DNA of 64,000 nt from Pardosa pseudoannulata (Eukaryota; Arthropoda; Arachnida; Araneae; Lycosidae), in assembly GCA_032207245.1 (NCBI GenBank), contig CM063503.1, positions 109,499,354 to 109,563,353 of the forward strand, given 5' to 3'. Below the pieces are notes generated by a model. It did no database searches. It saw nothing but the letters and a program-made list of their open reading frames with translations, and had not been told where the DNA came from. Shown piece after piece: positions 24,001 through 39,200 of the stretch (within the stretch, counting starts at the first letter, position 1; the number at the start of each line of letters is the position of its first letter). Made by a program: the position numbers and the translations under genes.

Positions 24001-27000
24001 TCTAAAACCGTGTTTTACGCTATCTAACCAAGTCTAATGACGAGAGCTTGAGTATTTCGCTTAATTTCGCTTGTTTCTCAAAATTGACTTTTAGCCTCTT
24101 AACAGGCCAAATATACAAGTTCGACGATATTAACGAAACTACTTAAAGTACGTTAATGAAACTTTGTAGGATAGTCTAGAACCGTGTTTTACGCTATCTA
24201 ACCAAGTCTAATGACGAGAGCTTGAGTAGTTCGCTTAATTTCGCTTGTTTCTCAAAATTGACGTTTAGCCTCTTAAGAGGGCAAATATACAAGTTCGACG
24301 ATATTAACGAAACTTAAAGTACGTTAATGAAACTTTGTAGGATAGTCTAAAACCTTGTTTTACGCTATCTAACCAAGTCTAATGACGAGAGCTTGAGTTC
24401 TTCGCTTAATTTCGCTTGTTTCTCAAAATTGACTATTAGTCTCATAACAGACCAAATATACAAGTTCGACGATATTAACGAAACTACTTAAAATACGATA
24501 ATGGAACTTTGTAGGATAGTCTAAAAGCGTGTTTTACGCTATCTAACCAAGTCTAATGACGAGAGCTTGAGTATTTCCCTTAATTTCGCTTGTTTCTCAA
24601 AATTGACTTTTAGCCTCTAACAGGCCAAATATACAAGTTCGACGATATTAACGAAACTACTTAAAGTACGTTAATGAAACTTTGTAGGATAGTCTAAAAC
24701 CGTGTTTTACGCTATCTAACCAAGTCTAATGACGAGAGCTTGAGTAGTTCGCTTAATTTCGCTTGTTTCTCAAAATTGACTTTTAGCCTCTAAACAGGCC
24801 AAATATACAAGTTCGACGATATTAACGAAACTACTTAAAGTACGTTAATAAAACTTTGTAGGATAGTCTAAAACCGTGTTTTACGCTATCTAACCAAGTC
24901 TAATGACGAGAGCTTGAGTAGTTCGCTTAATTTCGCTTGTTTCTCAAAATTGACTTTCAGCCTCTAAACAGGCCAAATATACAAGTTCGACGATATTAAC
25001 GAAACTACTTAAAGTACGTTAATGAAACTTTGTAGGATAGTCTAAAACCGTGTTTTACGCTATCTAACCAAGTCTAATGACGAGAGCTTGAGTATTTCGC
25101 TTAATTTCGCTTGTTTCTCAAAATTGACTTTTAGCCTGTTAACAGGCCAAATATACAAGTTCGACGATATTAACGAAACTACTTAAAGTACGTTAATGAC
25201 ACTTTGTAGGATAGTCTAAAACAGTGTTTTACGCTATCTAACCAAGTCCAATGACGAGAGCTTCAGTATTTCGCTTAATTTCACTTTTTTCTCAAAATTG
25301 ACATTAACCTCTAAACAGGCCAAATATACAAGTTCGACGATATTAACGAAACTACTTAAAGTACGTTAATGAAACTTTGTAGGATAGTCTATAACCGTGT
25401 TTTATCCTATCTAACCAAGTCTAATGACGAGAGCTTGAGTAGTTCGCTTAATTTCGCTTGTTTCTCAAAATTGACTTTTAGCCTCTAAACAGGCCAAATA
25501 TACAAGTTCGACGATATTAACGAAACTACTCAAAGTACGTTAATGAAACTTTGTAGGATAGTCTATAACCGTGTTTTATCCTATCTAACCAAGTCTAATG
25601 ACGAGAGCTTGAGTAGTTCGCTTAATTTCGCTTGTTTCTCAAAATTGACTTTTAGCCTCTAAACAGGCCAAATATACAAGTTCGACGATATTAACGAAAC
25701 TACTTAAAGTACGTTAATGAAACTTTGTAGGATAGTCTAAAACCGTGTTTTACGCTATCTAACCAAGTCTAATGACGAGAGCTTGAGTAGTTCGCTTAAT
25801 TTCGCTTGTTTCTCAAAATTGACTTTTAGCCTCTAAACAGGCCAAATATACAAGTTCGACGATATTAACGAAACTACTTAAAGTACGTTAATGAAACTTT
25901 GTAGGATAGTCTAAAACCATGTTTTACGCTATCTAACCAAGTCTAATGACGAGAGCTTGAGTATTTCGCTTAATTTCGCTTGTTTCTCAAAATTGACTTT
26001 TAGCCTCTAAACAGGCCAAATATACAAGTTCGACGATATTAACGAAACTACTTAAAGTACGTTAATGAAACTTTGTAGGATAGTCTATAACCGTGTTTTG
26101 CGCTCTCTAACCTAGTCTAATGAAGAGAGCTTCAGTTGTTCGCTTAATTTCGCTTGTTTCTCAAAATTGACTTTTAGCCTCTAAACAGGCCAAATATACA
26201 AGTTCGACGATATTAACGAAACTACTCAAAGTACGTTAATGAAACTTTGTAGGATAGTCTATAACCGTGTTTTACCCTATCTAACCAAGTCTAATGACGA
26301 GAGCTTGAGTATTTCGCTTAATTTCGCTTGTTTCTCAAAATTGACTTTTAGCCTCTAAACAGGCCAAATATACAAGTTCGACGATATTAACGAAACTACT
26401 TAAAGTACGTTAATGAAACTTTGTAGGATAGTCTAAAACCGTGTTTTACGCTATCTAACCAAGTCTAATGACGAGAGCTTGAGTAGTTCGCTTAATTTCG
26501 CTTGTTTCTCAAAATTGACTTTTAGCCTCTAAACAGGCCAAATATACAAGTTCGACGATATTAACGAAACTACTTAAAGTACGTTAATGAAACTTTGTGG
26601 GATAGTCTACAACCGTGTTTTACGCTATCGAACCAAGTCTAATGACGAGAGCTTGAGTATTTCGCTTAATTTCGCTTGTTTCTCAAAATTGACTTTTAGC
26701 CTCTAAACAGGCCAAATATACAAGTTCGACGATATTAACGAAACTACTTAAAGTACGTTAATGAAACTTTGTAGGATAGTCTAAAACCGTGTTTTACGCT
26801 ATCTAACCAAGTCTAATGACGAGAGCTTGAGTATTTCGCTTAATTTCGCTTGTTTCTCAAAATTGACTTTTAGCCTCTAAACTGGCCAAATATACAAGTT
26901 CGACGATATTAACGAAACTACTCAAAGTACGTTAATCAAACTTTGTAGGATAGTCTATAACCGTGTTTTACCCTATCTAACCAAGTCTAATGACGAGAGC

Positions 27001-30000
27001 TTGAGTAGTTCGCTTAATTTCGCGTGTTTCTCAAAATTGACTTTTAGCCTCTAAACAGGCCAAATATACAAGTTCGACGATATTAACGAAACTACTTAAA
27101 GTACGTTAATGAAACTTTGTAGGATAGTCTAAAACCGTGTTTTACGCTATCTAACCAAGTCTAATGACGAGAGCTTGAGTAGTTCGCTTAATTTTGGTTG
27201 TTTCTCAAAATTGACTTTTAGCCTCTAAACAGGCCAAATATACAAGTTCGACGATATTAACGAAACTACTCAAAGTACGTTAATGAAACTTTGTAGGATA
27301 GTCTTTAACCGTGTTTTACCCTATCTAACCAAGTCTAATGACGAGAGCTTGAGTATTTCATTTAATTTCGCTTGTTTCTCAAAATTGACTTTTAGCCTCT
27401 TAACAGGCCAAATATACAAGTTCGACGATATTAACGAAACTACTTAAAGTACGTTAATGAAACTTTGTAGGATAGTCTAAAACCGTGTTTTACGCTATCT
27501 AACCAAGTCTAATGACGAGAGCTTGAGTATTTCGCTTAATTTCGCTTTTTCTCAAAATTGACTTTTAGTCTCTAAACAGGCCAAATATACAAGTTCGACG
27601 ATATTAACGAAACTACTTAAAGTACGTTAATGAAACTCTGTATGATAGTCTAGAACCGTGTTTTACGCTATCTAACCAAGTCTAATGACGAGAGCTCGAG
27701 TAGTTCGCTTAATTTCGCTTGTTTCTCAAAATTGACTTTAGCCTCAAAACAGGCCAAATATACGTTCGATGATATTAACGCAACTACTTAAAGTACGTTA
27801 TGGAAACTTTGTACGATAGTCAAAAACAGTGTTTTACGCTATCTAACCAAGTCTAATGACGAGAACTCGAGTAGTTCGCTTAATTTCGCTTGTTTCTCAA
27901 AATTGACTTTTAGCATCTAAACAAACAGGCCAAATATACAAGTTCGACGATATTAACGAAACTACTTAAAGTACGTTAATGAAACTTTGTAGGATAGTCT
28001 AGAAACCGTGTTTTACCCTATCTAACCAAGTCTAATGACGAGAGCTTGAGTATTTCGCTTAATTTCGCTTGTTTCTCAAAATTGACTTTAGCGTCTAAAC
28101 AGGCCAAATATACAAGTTCGACGATATTAACGAAACTACTTAAAGTACGTTAATGAAACTTTGTAGGATAGTCTAAAACCGTGTTTTACGCTATCTAACC
28201 AAGTCTAATGACGAGAGCTTGAGTATTTCGCTTAATTTCGCTTGTTTCTCAAAATTGACTTTTAGCCTCTAAACAGGCCAAATATACAAGTTCGACGATA
28301 TTAACGAAACTGCTTAAAGTACGTTAATTAAAACTTTGTAGGATAGTCTAGAACCGTGTTTTACGCTATCTAACCAAGTCTAATGACGAGAGCTTGAGTA
28401 TTTCGCTTAATTTCGCTTGTTTCTCAAAATTGACTTTTAGCCTCTAAACAGGCCAAATATACAAGTTCGACGATATTAACGAAACTACTTAAAGTACGTT
28501 AATGAGTCTTTGTAGGATAGTCTATAACCGTGTTTTACGCTATCTAACGAAGTCTAATGACGAGAGCTTGAGTAGTTCGCTTAATTTCGCTTGTTTCTCA
28601 AAATTGACTTTTAGCCTCTAAACAGGCCAAATATACAAGTTCGACGATATTAACGAAACTACTTAAAGTACGTTAATGAAACTTTGTAGGATAGTCTAAA
28701 ACCGTGTTTTACGCTATCTAACCAAGTCTAATGACTAGAGCTTGAATAGTTCGCTTAATTTCGCTTGTTTCTCAAAATTGACTTTTAGCCTCTAAACAGG
28801 CCAAATATACAAGTTCGACGATATTAACGAAACTACTTAAAGTACGTTAATGAAACTTTGTCGGATATTCTAAAACCGTGTTTTACGCTGTATAACCAAG
28901 TCTAATGACGAGAGCTTGAGCAGTTCGCTTAATTTCGCTTGTTTCTCAAAATTGACTTTTAGCCTCTAAACAGGCAAATATACAAGTTCGACGATATTAA
29001 CGAAACTACTTAAAGTACGTTAATGGAAGATTGTAGGATAGTCTAGAACCGTGTTTTACGCTATCTAACCAAGTCTAATGACGAGAGCTTCAGTAGATCG
29101 CTTAATTTCGCTTGTTTCTCAAAATTGACTTTTAGCCTCTAAACAGGCCAAATATACAAGTTCGACGATATTAACGAAACTACTTAAAGTACGTTAATGA
29201 AACTTTGTAGGATAGTCTAAAACCGTGTTTTACGCTATCTAACCAAGTCTAATGACGAGAGCTTGAGTAGTTCGCTTAATTTCGCTTGTTTCTCAAAATT
29301 GACTTTTAGCCTCTAAACAGGCCAAATATACAAGTTCGACGATATTAACGAAACTACTTAAAGTACGTTAATGAAACTTTGTAGGATAGTCTAAAACCGT
29401 GTTTTACGCTATCTAACCAAGTCTAATGACGAGAGCTTGAGTAGTTCGCTTAATTTCGCTTGTTTCTCAAAATTGACTTTCAGCCTCTAAACAGGCCAAA
29501 TATACAAGTTCGACGATATTAACGAAACTACTTAAAGTACGTTAATGAAACTTAGCAGGATAGACTAAAACCGTGTTTTACGCTATTTAACCAAGTCTAA
29601 TGACGAGAGCTTGAGTAGTTCGCTTAATTTCGCTTGTTTCTCAAAATTGACTTTTAGCCTCTAAACAGGCCAAATATACAAGTTCGACGATATTAACGAA
29701 ACTACTTAAAGTACGTTAATGAAACTTTGTAGGATAGTCTAAAACCGTGTTTTACGCTATCTAACCAAGTCTAATGACGAGAGCTTGAGTAGTTCGCTTA
29801 ATTTCGCTTGTTTCTCAAAATTGACTTTTAGCCTCTAAACAGGCCAAATATACAAGTTCGACGATATTAACGAAACTACTTAAAGTACGTTAATGAAACT
29901 TTGTAGGATAGTCTATAACCGTGTTTTACGCTATCTAACCAAGTCTAATGACGAGAGCTTGAGTAGTTCGCTTAATTTCGCTTGTTTCTCAAAATTGACT

Positions 30001-33000
30001 TTTAGCCTCTAAACAGGCCAAATATACAAGTTCGACGATATTAACGAAACTACTTAAAGTACGTTAATGAAACTTTGTAGGATAGTCTAAAACCGTGTTT
30101 TACGCTATCTAACCAAGTCTAATGACGAGAGCTTGAGTAGTTCGCTTAATTTCGCTTGTTTCTCAAAATTGACTTTTAGCCTCTAAACAGGCCAAATATA
30201 CAAGTTCGACGATATTAACGAAACTACTAAAATTACGTTAATGACACTTTGTAGGATAGTCTATAACCGTGTTTTACGCTATCTAACCAAGTCTAATGAC
30301 GAGAGCTTGAGTAGTTCGCTTAATTTCGCTTGTTTCTCAAAATTGACTTTTAGCCTCTTAACAGGCCAAATATACAAGTTCGACGATATTAACGAAACTA
30401 CTTAAAGTACGTTAATGAAACTTTGTAGGATAGTCTAAAAGCGTGTTTTACGCTATCTAACCAAGTCTAATGACGAGAGCTTGAGTACTTCCCTTAATTT
30501 CGCTTGTTTCTCAAAATTGACTATTAGCCTCTTAACAGGCCAAATATACAAGTTCGACGATATTAACGAAACTACTTAAAGTACGTTAATGAAACTTTGT
30601 ACGATAGTCTAAAACCGTGTTTTACGCTATCTAACCAAGTCTAATGACGAGAGCTTGAGTAGTTCCCTTAATTTCGCTTGTTTCTCAAAATTGACTATTA
30701 GCCTCTTAACAGGCCAAATATACAAGTTCGACGATATTAACGAAACTACTTAAAGTACGTTAATGAAACTTTGTACGATAGTCTAAAACCTTGTTTTACG
30801 CTATCTAACCAAGTCTAATGACGAGAGCTTGAGTACTTCCCTTAATTTCGCTTGTTTCTCAAAATTGACTTTTAGCCTCTTAACAGGCCAAATATACAAG
30901 TTCGACGATATTAACGAAACTACTTAAAGTACGTTAATGAAACTTTGTAGGATAGTCTAAAACCGTGTTTTACGCTATCTAACCAAGTCTAATGACGAGA
31001 GCTTGAGTACTTCCCTTAATTTCGCTTGTTTCTCAAAATTGACTTTTAGCCTCTTAACAGGCCAAATATACAAGTTCGACGATATTAACGAAACTACTTA
31101 AAGTACGTTAATGAAACTTTGTAGGATCGTCTAAAACCGTATATTACGCTCTCTTACCAAGTCTAATGACGAGAGCTTGAGCAGTTCGCTTAATTTCGCT
31201 TGTTTCTCAAAATTGACTTTTAGCCTCTAAACAGGCCAAATATACAAGTTCGACGATATTAACGAAACTACTTAAAGTACGTTAATGAAACTTTGTAGGA
31301 TAGTCTAGAACCGTGTTTTACGCTATCTAACCAAGTCTAATGACGAGAGCTTGAGTAGTTCGCTTAATTTCGCTTGTTTCTCAAAATTGACTTTTAGCCT
31401 CTAAACAGGCCAAATATACAAGTTCGACGATATTAACGAAACTACTTAAAGTACGTTAATGAAACTTTGTAGCATAGTCTAAAACCGTGTTTTACGCTAT
31501 CTAAATGAATCTAATGACGAGAGCTTGAGTAGTTCGCTTAATTTCGCTTGTTTCTCAAAATTGACTTTTATCACCTAAACAGGCCAAATATACAAGTTCG
31601 ACGATATTAACGAAACTACTCAAAGTACGTTAATGAAACTTTGAAGGATAGTCTAAAACCGTGTTTTACGCTATTTATACAAGTCTTATGATGAGAGCTT
31701 GAGTAGTTCGCTTAATTTCGCTTGTTTCTCAAAATTGACTTGTAGCCTCTTAACAGGCCAAATATACAAGTTCGACGATATTAACGAAACTACGTAAAGT
31801 ACGTTATTGAAACTTTGTCGGATAGTCTAAAACCGTGTTTTACGCTATCTAACCAAGTCTAATGACGAGAGCTTGAGTATTTCGCTTAATTTCGCCTTTT
31901 TCTCAAAATTGACTTTTAGCCTCTAAACAGGCCAAATATACAAGTTCGACGATATTAACGAAACTGCTTAAAGTACGTTAATGGAACTTTGTACGATAGT
32001 CTAGAACCGTGTTTTACGCTATCTAACCAAGTCTAATGACGAGAGCTTGAGTATTTCGCTTAATTTCGCTTGTTTCTCAAAATTGACTTTTAGCCTCTAA
32101 ACAGGCCAAATATACAAGTTCGATGATATTAACGAAACTACTTAAAGTACGTTAATGAAACTTTGTAGGATAGTCTAGAACCGTGTTTTACGCAATCTAA
32201 CCAAGTCTAATGACGAGAGCTTGAGTAGTTCGCTTAATTTCGCTTGTTTCTCAAAATTGACTTTTAGCCTCTAAACAGGCCAAATATACAAGTTCGACGA
32301 TATTAACGAAACTACTTAAAGTACGTTAATGAAACTTTGTAGGATAGTCTAAAACCGTGTTTTACGCTATCTAACCAAGTCTAATGACGAGAGCTTGAGT
32401 ATTTCGCTTAATTTCGCCTTTTTCTCAAAATTGACTTTTAGCCTCTAAACAGGCCAAATATACAAGTTCGACGATATTAACGAAACTGCTTAAAGTACGT
32501 TAATGGAAACTTTGTAGATAGTCTAAAACCGTGTTTTACGCTATTTAACCAAGTCTAATGACGAGAGCTTGAGTAGTTCGCTTAATTTCGCTTGTTTCTC
32601 AAAATTGACTTTTAGCCTCTAAACAGGCCAAATATACAAGTTCGACGATATTAACGAAACTACTTAAAGTACGTTAATGAAACTTTGTAGGATAGACTAA
32701 AACCGTGTTTTACGTTATTTAACGTACTCTAATGAACAGAGCTTGAGTAGTTCGCTTAATTTCGTTTGTTTCTCAAAATTGAATTTTAGCCTCTAGACAG
32801 GCCAAATATACAAGTTCGATTATATTAACGAAACTACTTAAAGTACGTTAATGAAACTTGGTAGGATAGCCTACAACCGTGTTTTACGCTATTTAACCAC
32901 GTCTAATGACGAGAGCTTGAGTAATTCGCTTAATTTCGCTTGTTTCTCAAAATTGAATTTTAGCCTCTAAACAGGCCAAATATACAAGTTCGACGATATT

Positions 33001-36000
33001 AACGAAACTACTCAAAGTACGTTAATGAAACTTTGTAGGATAGTCTATAACCGTGTTTTACCCTATCTAACCAAGTCTAATGACGAGAGCTTGAGTAGTT
33101 CGCTTAATTTCGCTTGTTTCTCAAAATTGACTTTTAGCCTCTAAACAGGCCAAATATACAAGTTCGACGATATTAACGAAACTACTTAAAGTACGTTAAT
33201 GAAACTTTGTAGGATAGCCTAAAACCGTGTTTTACGCTATCTAACCAAGTCTAATGACGAGAGCTTGAGTAGTTCGCTTAATTTCGCTTGTTTCTCAAAA
33301 TTGACTTTTAGCCTCTAAACAGGCCAAATATACAAGTTCGACGATATTAACGAAACTACTTAAAGTACGTTAATGAAACATTGTAGGGTAGTCTAGAAAC
33401 GTGTTTTACGATATCTAACGAAGGCTAATGACGAGAGCTTGAGTAGTTCGCTTAATTTCGCTTGTTTCTCAAAATTGATATTCAGCCTCTAAACAGGCCA
33501 AATATACAAGTTCGACGATATTAACGAAACTACTTAAAGTACGTTAATAAAACTTTGTAGGATAGTCTAAAACCGTGTTTTACGCTATCTAACCAAGTCT
33601 AATGACAAGAGCTTGAGTACTTCGCTTAATTTCGCTTGTTTCTCAAAATTGACTTTTAGCCTCTAAACAGGCCAAATATACAAGTTCGACGATATTAACG
33701 AAACCACTTAAAGTACGTTAATGGAACTTTGTAGGATAGTCTAGAACCGTGTTTTACGCTATCTAACCAAGTCTAATGACGAGAGCTTGAGTAGTTCGCT
33801 TAATTTCGCTTGTTTCTCAAAATTGACTTCTAGCCTACTTACAGGCCAAATATACAAGTTCGACGATATTAACGAAACTACTTAAAGTACGTTAATGAAA
33901 CTTTGTAGGATAGTCTAAAACCGTGTTTTACGCTATCTAACCAAGTCTAATGACGAGAGCTTGAGTAGTTCGCTTAATTTCGCTTGTTTCTCAAAATTGA
34001 CTTTTAGCCTCTAAACAGGCCAAATATACAAGTTCGACGATATTAACGAAACTACTCAAAGTACGTTAATGAAACTTTGTAGGATAGTCTATAACCGTGT
34101 TTTACCCTATCTAACCAAGTCTAATGACGAGAGCTTGAGTAGTTCGCTTAATTTCGCTTGTTTCTCAAAATTGACTTTTAGCCTCTAAACAGGCCAAATA
34201 TACAAGTTCGACGATATTAACGAAACTACTTAAAGTACGTTAATGAAACTTTGTCGGATAGTCTAAAACCGTGTTTTACGCTATCTAACCAAGTCTAATG
34301 ACGAGAGCTTGAGTAGTTCGCTTAATTTCGCTTGTTTCTCAAAATTGACATTTAGCCTCTAAACAGGCCAAATATACAAGTTCGACGATATTAACGAAAC
34401 TACTTAAAGTACGTTAATGAAACTTTGTACGATAGTCTAAAACCTTGTTTTACGCTATCTAACCAAGTCTAATGACGAGAGCTTGAGTACTTCGCTTAAT
34501 TTCGCTTGTTTCTCAAAATTGACTTTTAGCCTCTTAACAGGCCAAATATACAAGTTCGACGATATTAACGAAACTGCTTAAAGTACGTTAATGAAACTTT
34601 GTAGGATAGTCTATAACCGTGTTTTACGCTATCTAACCAAGTCTAATGACGAGAGCTTGAGTATTTCGCTTAATTTCGCTTGTTTCTCAAAATTGACTTT
34701 TAGCCTCTAAACAGGCCAAATATACAAGTTCGACGATATTAACGAAACTACTCAAAGTACGTTAATGAAACTTTGTAAGGATAGTCTAAAACCGTGTTTT
34801 ATGCTATCTAACCAAGTCTAATGACGAGAGCTTGAGTAGTTCGCTTTATTTCGCTTGTTTCTCAAAATTGACTTTTAGTCTCTAAAATGGCCAAATATAC
34901 AAGTTCGACGATATTAACGAAACTACTCAAAGTACGTTAATGAAACGTTGTAGGATCGTCTAAAACCGTATTTTACGCTCTCTAACCAAGTCTAATGACG
35001 AGAGCTTGAGTAGTTCGCTTAATTTCACTGCTTTCTCAAAATTGACTTTTAGCCTCTTTACAGGCCAAATATACAAGTTCGACGATATTAACGAAACTAC
35101 TTAAAGTACGTTAATGAAACTTTGTAGGATAGTCTAAAACCGTGTTTTACGCTATCTAACCAAGTCTAATGACGAGAGCTTGAGTATTTCGCTTAATTTC
35201 GCTTGTTTCTCAAAATTGACTTTTAGCCTCTAAACAGGCCAAATATACAAGTTCGACGATATTAACGAAACTACTTAAAGTACGTTAATGGAACTTTGTA
35301 GTATAGTTTAAATATTGTTTTACGCTATCTAACCAAGTCTAATGACGAGAGCTTGAGTACTTCGCTTAATTTCTCTTGTTTCTCAAAATTGACTTTCAGC
35401 CTCTTAACAGACCAAATATACAAGTTCGACGATATTAACGAAACTACTTAAAGTACGTTAATGAAACTTTATAGGATAGTCTAAAACCGTGTTTTACGCT
35501 ATCTAACCAAGTCTAATGACGAGAGCTTGAGTAACTCGCTTAATTTCGCTTGTTTCTCAAAATTGACTTTTAGCCTCTGAACAGGCCAAATATACAAGTT
35601 CGACGATATTAACGAAACTACTTATAGTACGTTAATGAAACTTTGTAGGATAGTCTAAAACCGTGTTTTACGCTATCTAACCAAGTCTAATGACGAGAGC
35701 TTGAGTAGTTCGCTTAATTTCGCTTGTTTCTCAAAATTGACTTTTAGCCTCTAAACAGGCCAAATATACAAGTTCGATGATATTAACGAAACTACTTAAA
35801 GTACGTTAATGAAACTTTGTCGGATAGTCTAAAACCGTGTTTTACGCTATCTAACCAAGTCTAATGACGAGAGCTTGAGTATTTCGCTTAATTTCGCCTT
35901 TTTCTCAAAATTGACTTTTAGCCTCTAAACAGGCCAAATATACAAGTTCGACGATATTAACGAAACTGCTTAAAGTACGTTAATGGAATTTTGTACGATA

Positions 36001-36195
36001 GTCTAGAACCGTGTTTTACGCTATCTAACCAAGTCTAATGACGAGAGCTTGAGTATTTCGCTTAATTTCGCTTGTTTCTCAAAATTGACTTTTAGCCTCT
36101 AAACAGGCCAAATATAAGTTCGACGATATTAACGAAACTACTTAAAGTACGTTAATGAAACTGTGTAGGATAGTCTAAAACCTTGTTTTACGCTC

Positions 36196-36267
<72 letters not shown>

Positions 36268-39200
36268 AACCAAAGTCTAATGATGAGAGCTTGAGTAGTT
36301 CGCTTAATTTTGCTTGTTTCTCAAAATTGACTTTCAGCCTGTAAACAGACCAAATATACAAGTTCGACGATATTAACGAAACTACTCAAAGTACGTTAAT
36401 GAAACTTTGTAGGATAGTCTATAACCGTGTTTTACCCTATCTAACCAAGTCTAATGACGAGAGCTTGAGTATTTCGCTTAATTTCGCTTGTTTCTCAAAA
36501 TTGACTTTTAGCCTCTAAACAGGCCAAATATACAAGTTCGACGATATTAACGAAACTGCTTAAAGTACGTTAATGAAACTTTGTAGGATAGTCTAAAACC
36601 GTGTTTTACGCTATCTAACCAAGTCTAATGACGAGAGCTTGAGTATTTCGCTTAATTTCGCTTGTTTCTCAAAATTGACTTTTAGCCTCTAAACAGGCCA
36701 AATATACAAGTTCGACGATATTAACGAAACTACTTAAAGTACGTTAATGAAACTTTGTAGGATAGTCTAAAACCGTGTTTTACGCTATCTAACCAAGTCT
36801 AATGACGAGAGCTTGAGTATTTCGCTTAATTTCGCTTGTTTCTCAAAATTGACTTTTAGCCTCTAAACAGGCCAAATATACAAGTTCGACGATATTAACG
36901 AAACTACTTAAAGTACGTTAATGAAACTTTGTAGGATAGTCTAAAACCGTGTTTTACGCTATCTAACCAAGTCTAATGACGAGAGCTTGAGTAGTTCGCT
37001 TAATTTCGCTTGTTTCTCAAAATTGACTTTTAGCCTCTAAGCAGGCCAAATATACAAGTTCGACGATATTAACGAAACTGCTTAAAGTACGTTAATGAAA
37101 CTTTGTAGGATAGTCTAAAATTGTGTTTTACGCTATCTAACCAAGTCTAATGACGAGAGCTTGAGTAGTTCGCTTAATTTCGCTTGTTTCTCAAAATTGA
37201 CTTTTAGCCTCTAAACAGGCCAAATATACAAGTTCGACGATATTAACGAAACTACTTAAAGTACGTTAATGAAACTTTGTAGGATAGTCTAAAACCCCGT
37301 TTTAAGCTATCTAACCATGTCTAATGACCAGAGCTTGAGTAGTTCGTTTAATTTCGCTTGTTTCTCAAAATTGACTTTTAGACTCTAAACAGGAAAAAAT
37401 ATAAAGTTCGACGATATTAACGAAACTACTTAAAGTACGTTAATGAAACTTTGTGGGATGGTCTAAAACCGTGTTTTACGCTATCTAACCAAGACTAATG
37501 ACGAGACTTTGAGTAGTTCGCGTAATTTCGCTTGTTTCTCAAAATTGACTTTTAGCCTCTTAAGAGGCCAAATATACAAGTTCGACGATATTAACGAAAC
37601 TACTTAAAGTACGTTAATCAAACTTTGTAGGATAGTCTAAAATCGTGTTTTACGCTATCTAACCAAGTCTAATGACGGCTTGAGTATTTCGCTTAATTTC
37701 GCTTGTTTCTCAAAATTGACTTTTAGCCTCTCAACAGGTCAAATATATTAGTTCGACGATATTAACGAAACTACTTAAAGTACGTTAATGAACTTTGTAG
37801 GATAGTCTAAAACCGTGTTTTACGCTATCTAACCAAGTCTAATGACGAGAGCTTGAGTATTTCGCTTAATTTCGCTTGTTTCTCAAAATTGACTTTTAGC
37901 CTCTAAACAGGCCAAATATACAAGTTCGACGATATTAATGAAACTACTTAAAGTACGTTAATGAAACTTTGTGGGATAGTCTACAACCGTGTTTTACGCT
38001 ATCGAACCAAGTCTAATGACGAGAGATTGAGTATTTCGAATAATTTCGCTTGTTTCTCAAAATTGACTTTTAGCCTCTAAACATTCCAAATATACAAGTT
38101 CGACGATATTAACGAAACTACTTAAAGTACGTTAATGAGACTTTGTGGAATAGTCTAAAACCGTGTTTTACGCTATCTAACGAGGTCTAATGACGAGAGC
38201 TTGAGTAGTTCGCTTAATTTCGCTTGTTTCTCAAAATTGACTTTTAGCCTCTAAACAGGCCAAATATACAAGTTCGACGATATTAACGAAACTACTTAAA
38301 GTACGTTAATGAAACTTTGTAGCGTAGTCTAAAACCGTGTTTTAAGCTATCTAACCAAACCTAATGACGAGAGCTTGAGTATTTCGCTTAATATCGCTTG
38401 TTTCTCAAAATTGACTTTTAGCCTCTAAACAGGCCAAATATACAAGTTCGACGATATTAACGAAACTACTTAAAGTACGTTAATGAAACTTTGTAGGATA
38501 GTCTAAAACCGTGTTTTACGCTATCTAACCAAGTCTAATGACGAGAGCTTGAGTAGTTCGCTTAATTTCGCTTGTTTCTCAAAATTGACTTTTAGCCTCT
38601 AAACAGGCCAAATATACAAGTTCGACGATATTAACGAAACTACTTAAAGTACGTTAATGAAACTTTGTCGGATATTCTAAAACCGTGTTTTACGCTGTAT
38701 AACCAAGCCTAATGACGAGAGCTTGAGCAGTTCCCTTAATTTCGCTTGTTTCTCAAAATTGACTATTAGCCTCTTAACAGGCCAAATATACAAGTTCGAC
38801 GATATTAACGAAACTACTTAAAGTACGTTAATGAAACTTTGTAGGATAGTCTAAAACCGTGTTTTACGCTATCTAACCAAGTCTAATGACGAGAGCTTGA
38901 GTAGTTCGCTTAATTTTTTTTGTTTCTCAAAATTGACTTTTAGCCTCTCAACAGGCCAAATATACAAGTTCGACGATATTAACGAAACTACTTAAAGTAC
39001 GTTAATGAAACTTTGTAGGATAGTCTAAAACCGTGTTTTACGCTATCTAACCAAGTCTAATGACGAGAGCTTGAGTACTTCCCTTAATTTCGCTTGTTTC
39101 TCAAAATTGACTATTAGCCTCATAACAGGCCAAATATACAAGTTCGACGATATTAACGAAACTACTTAAAATACGTTAATGAAACTTTGTAGGATAGTCT

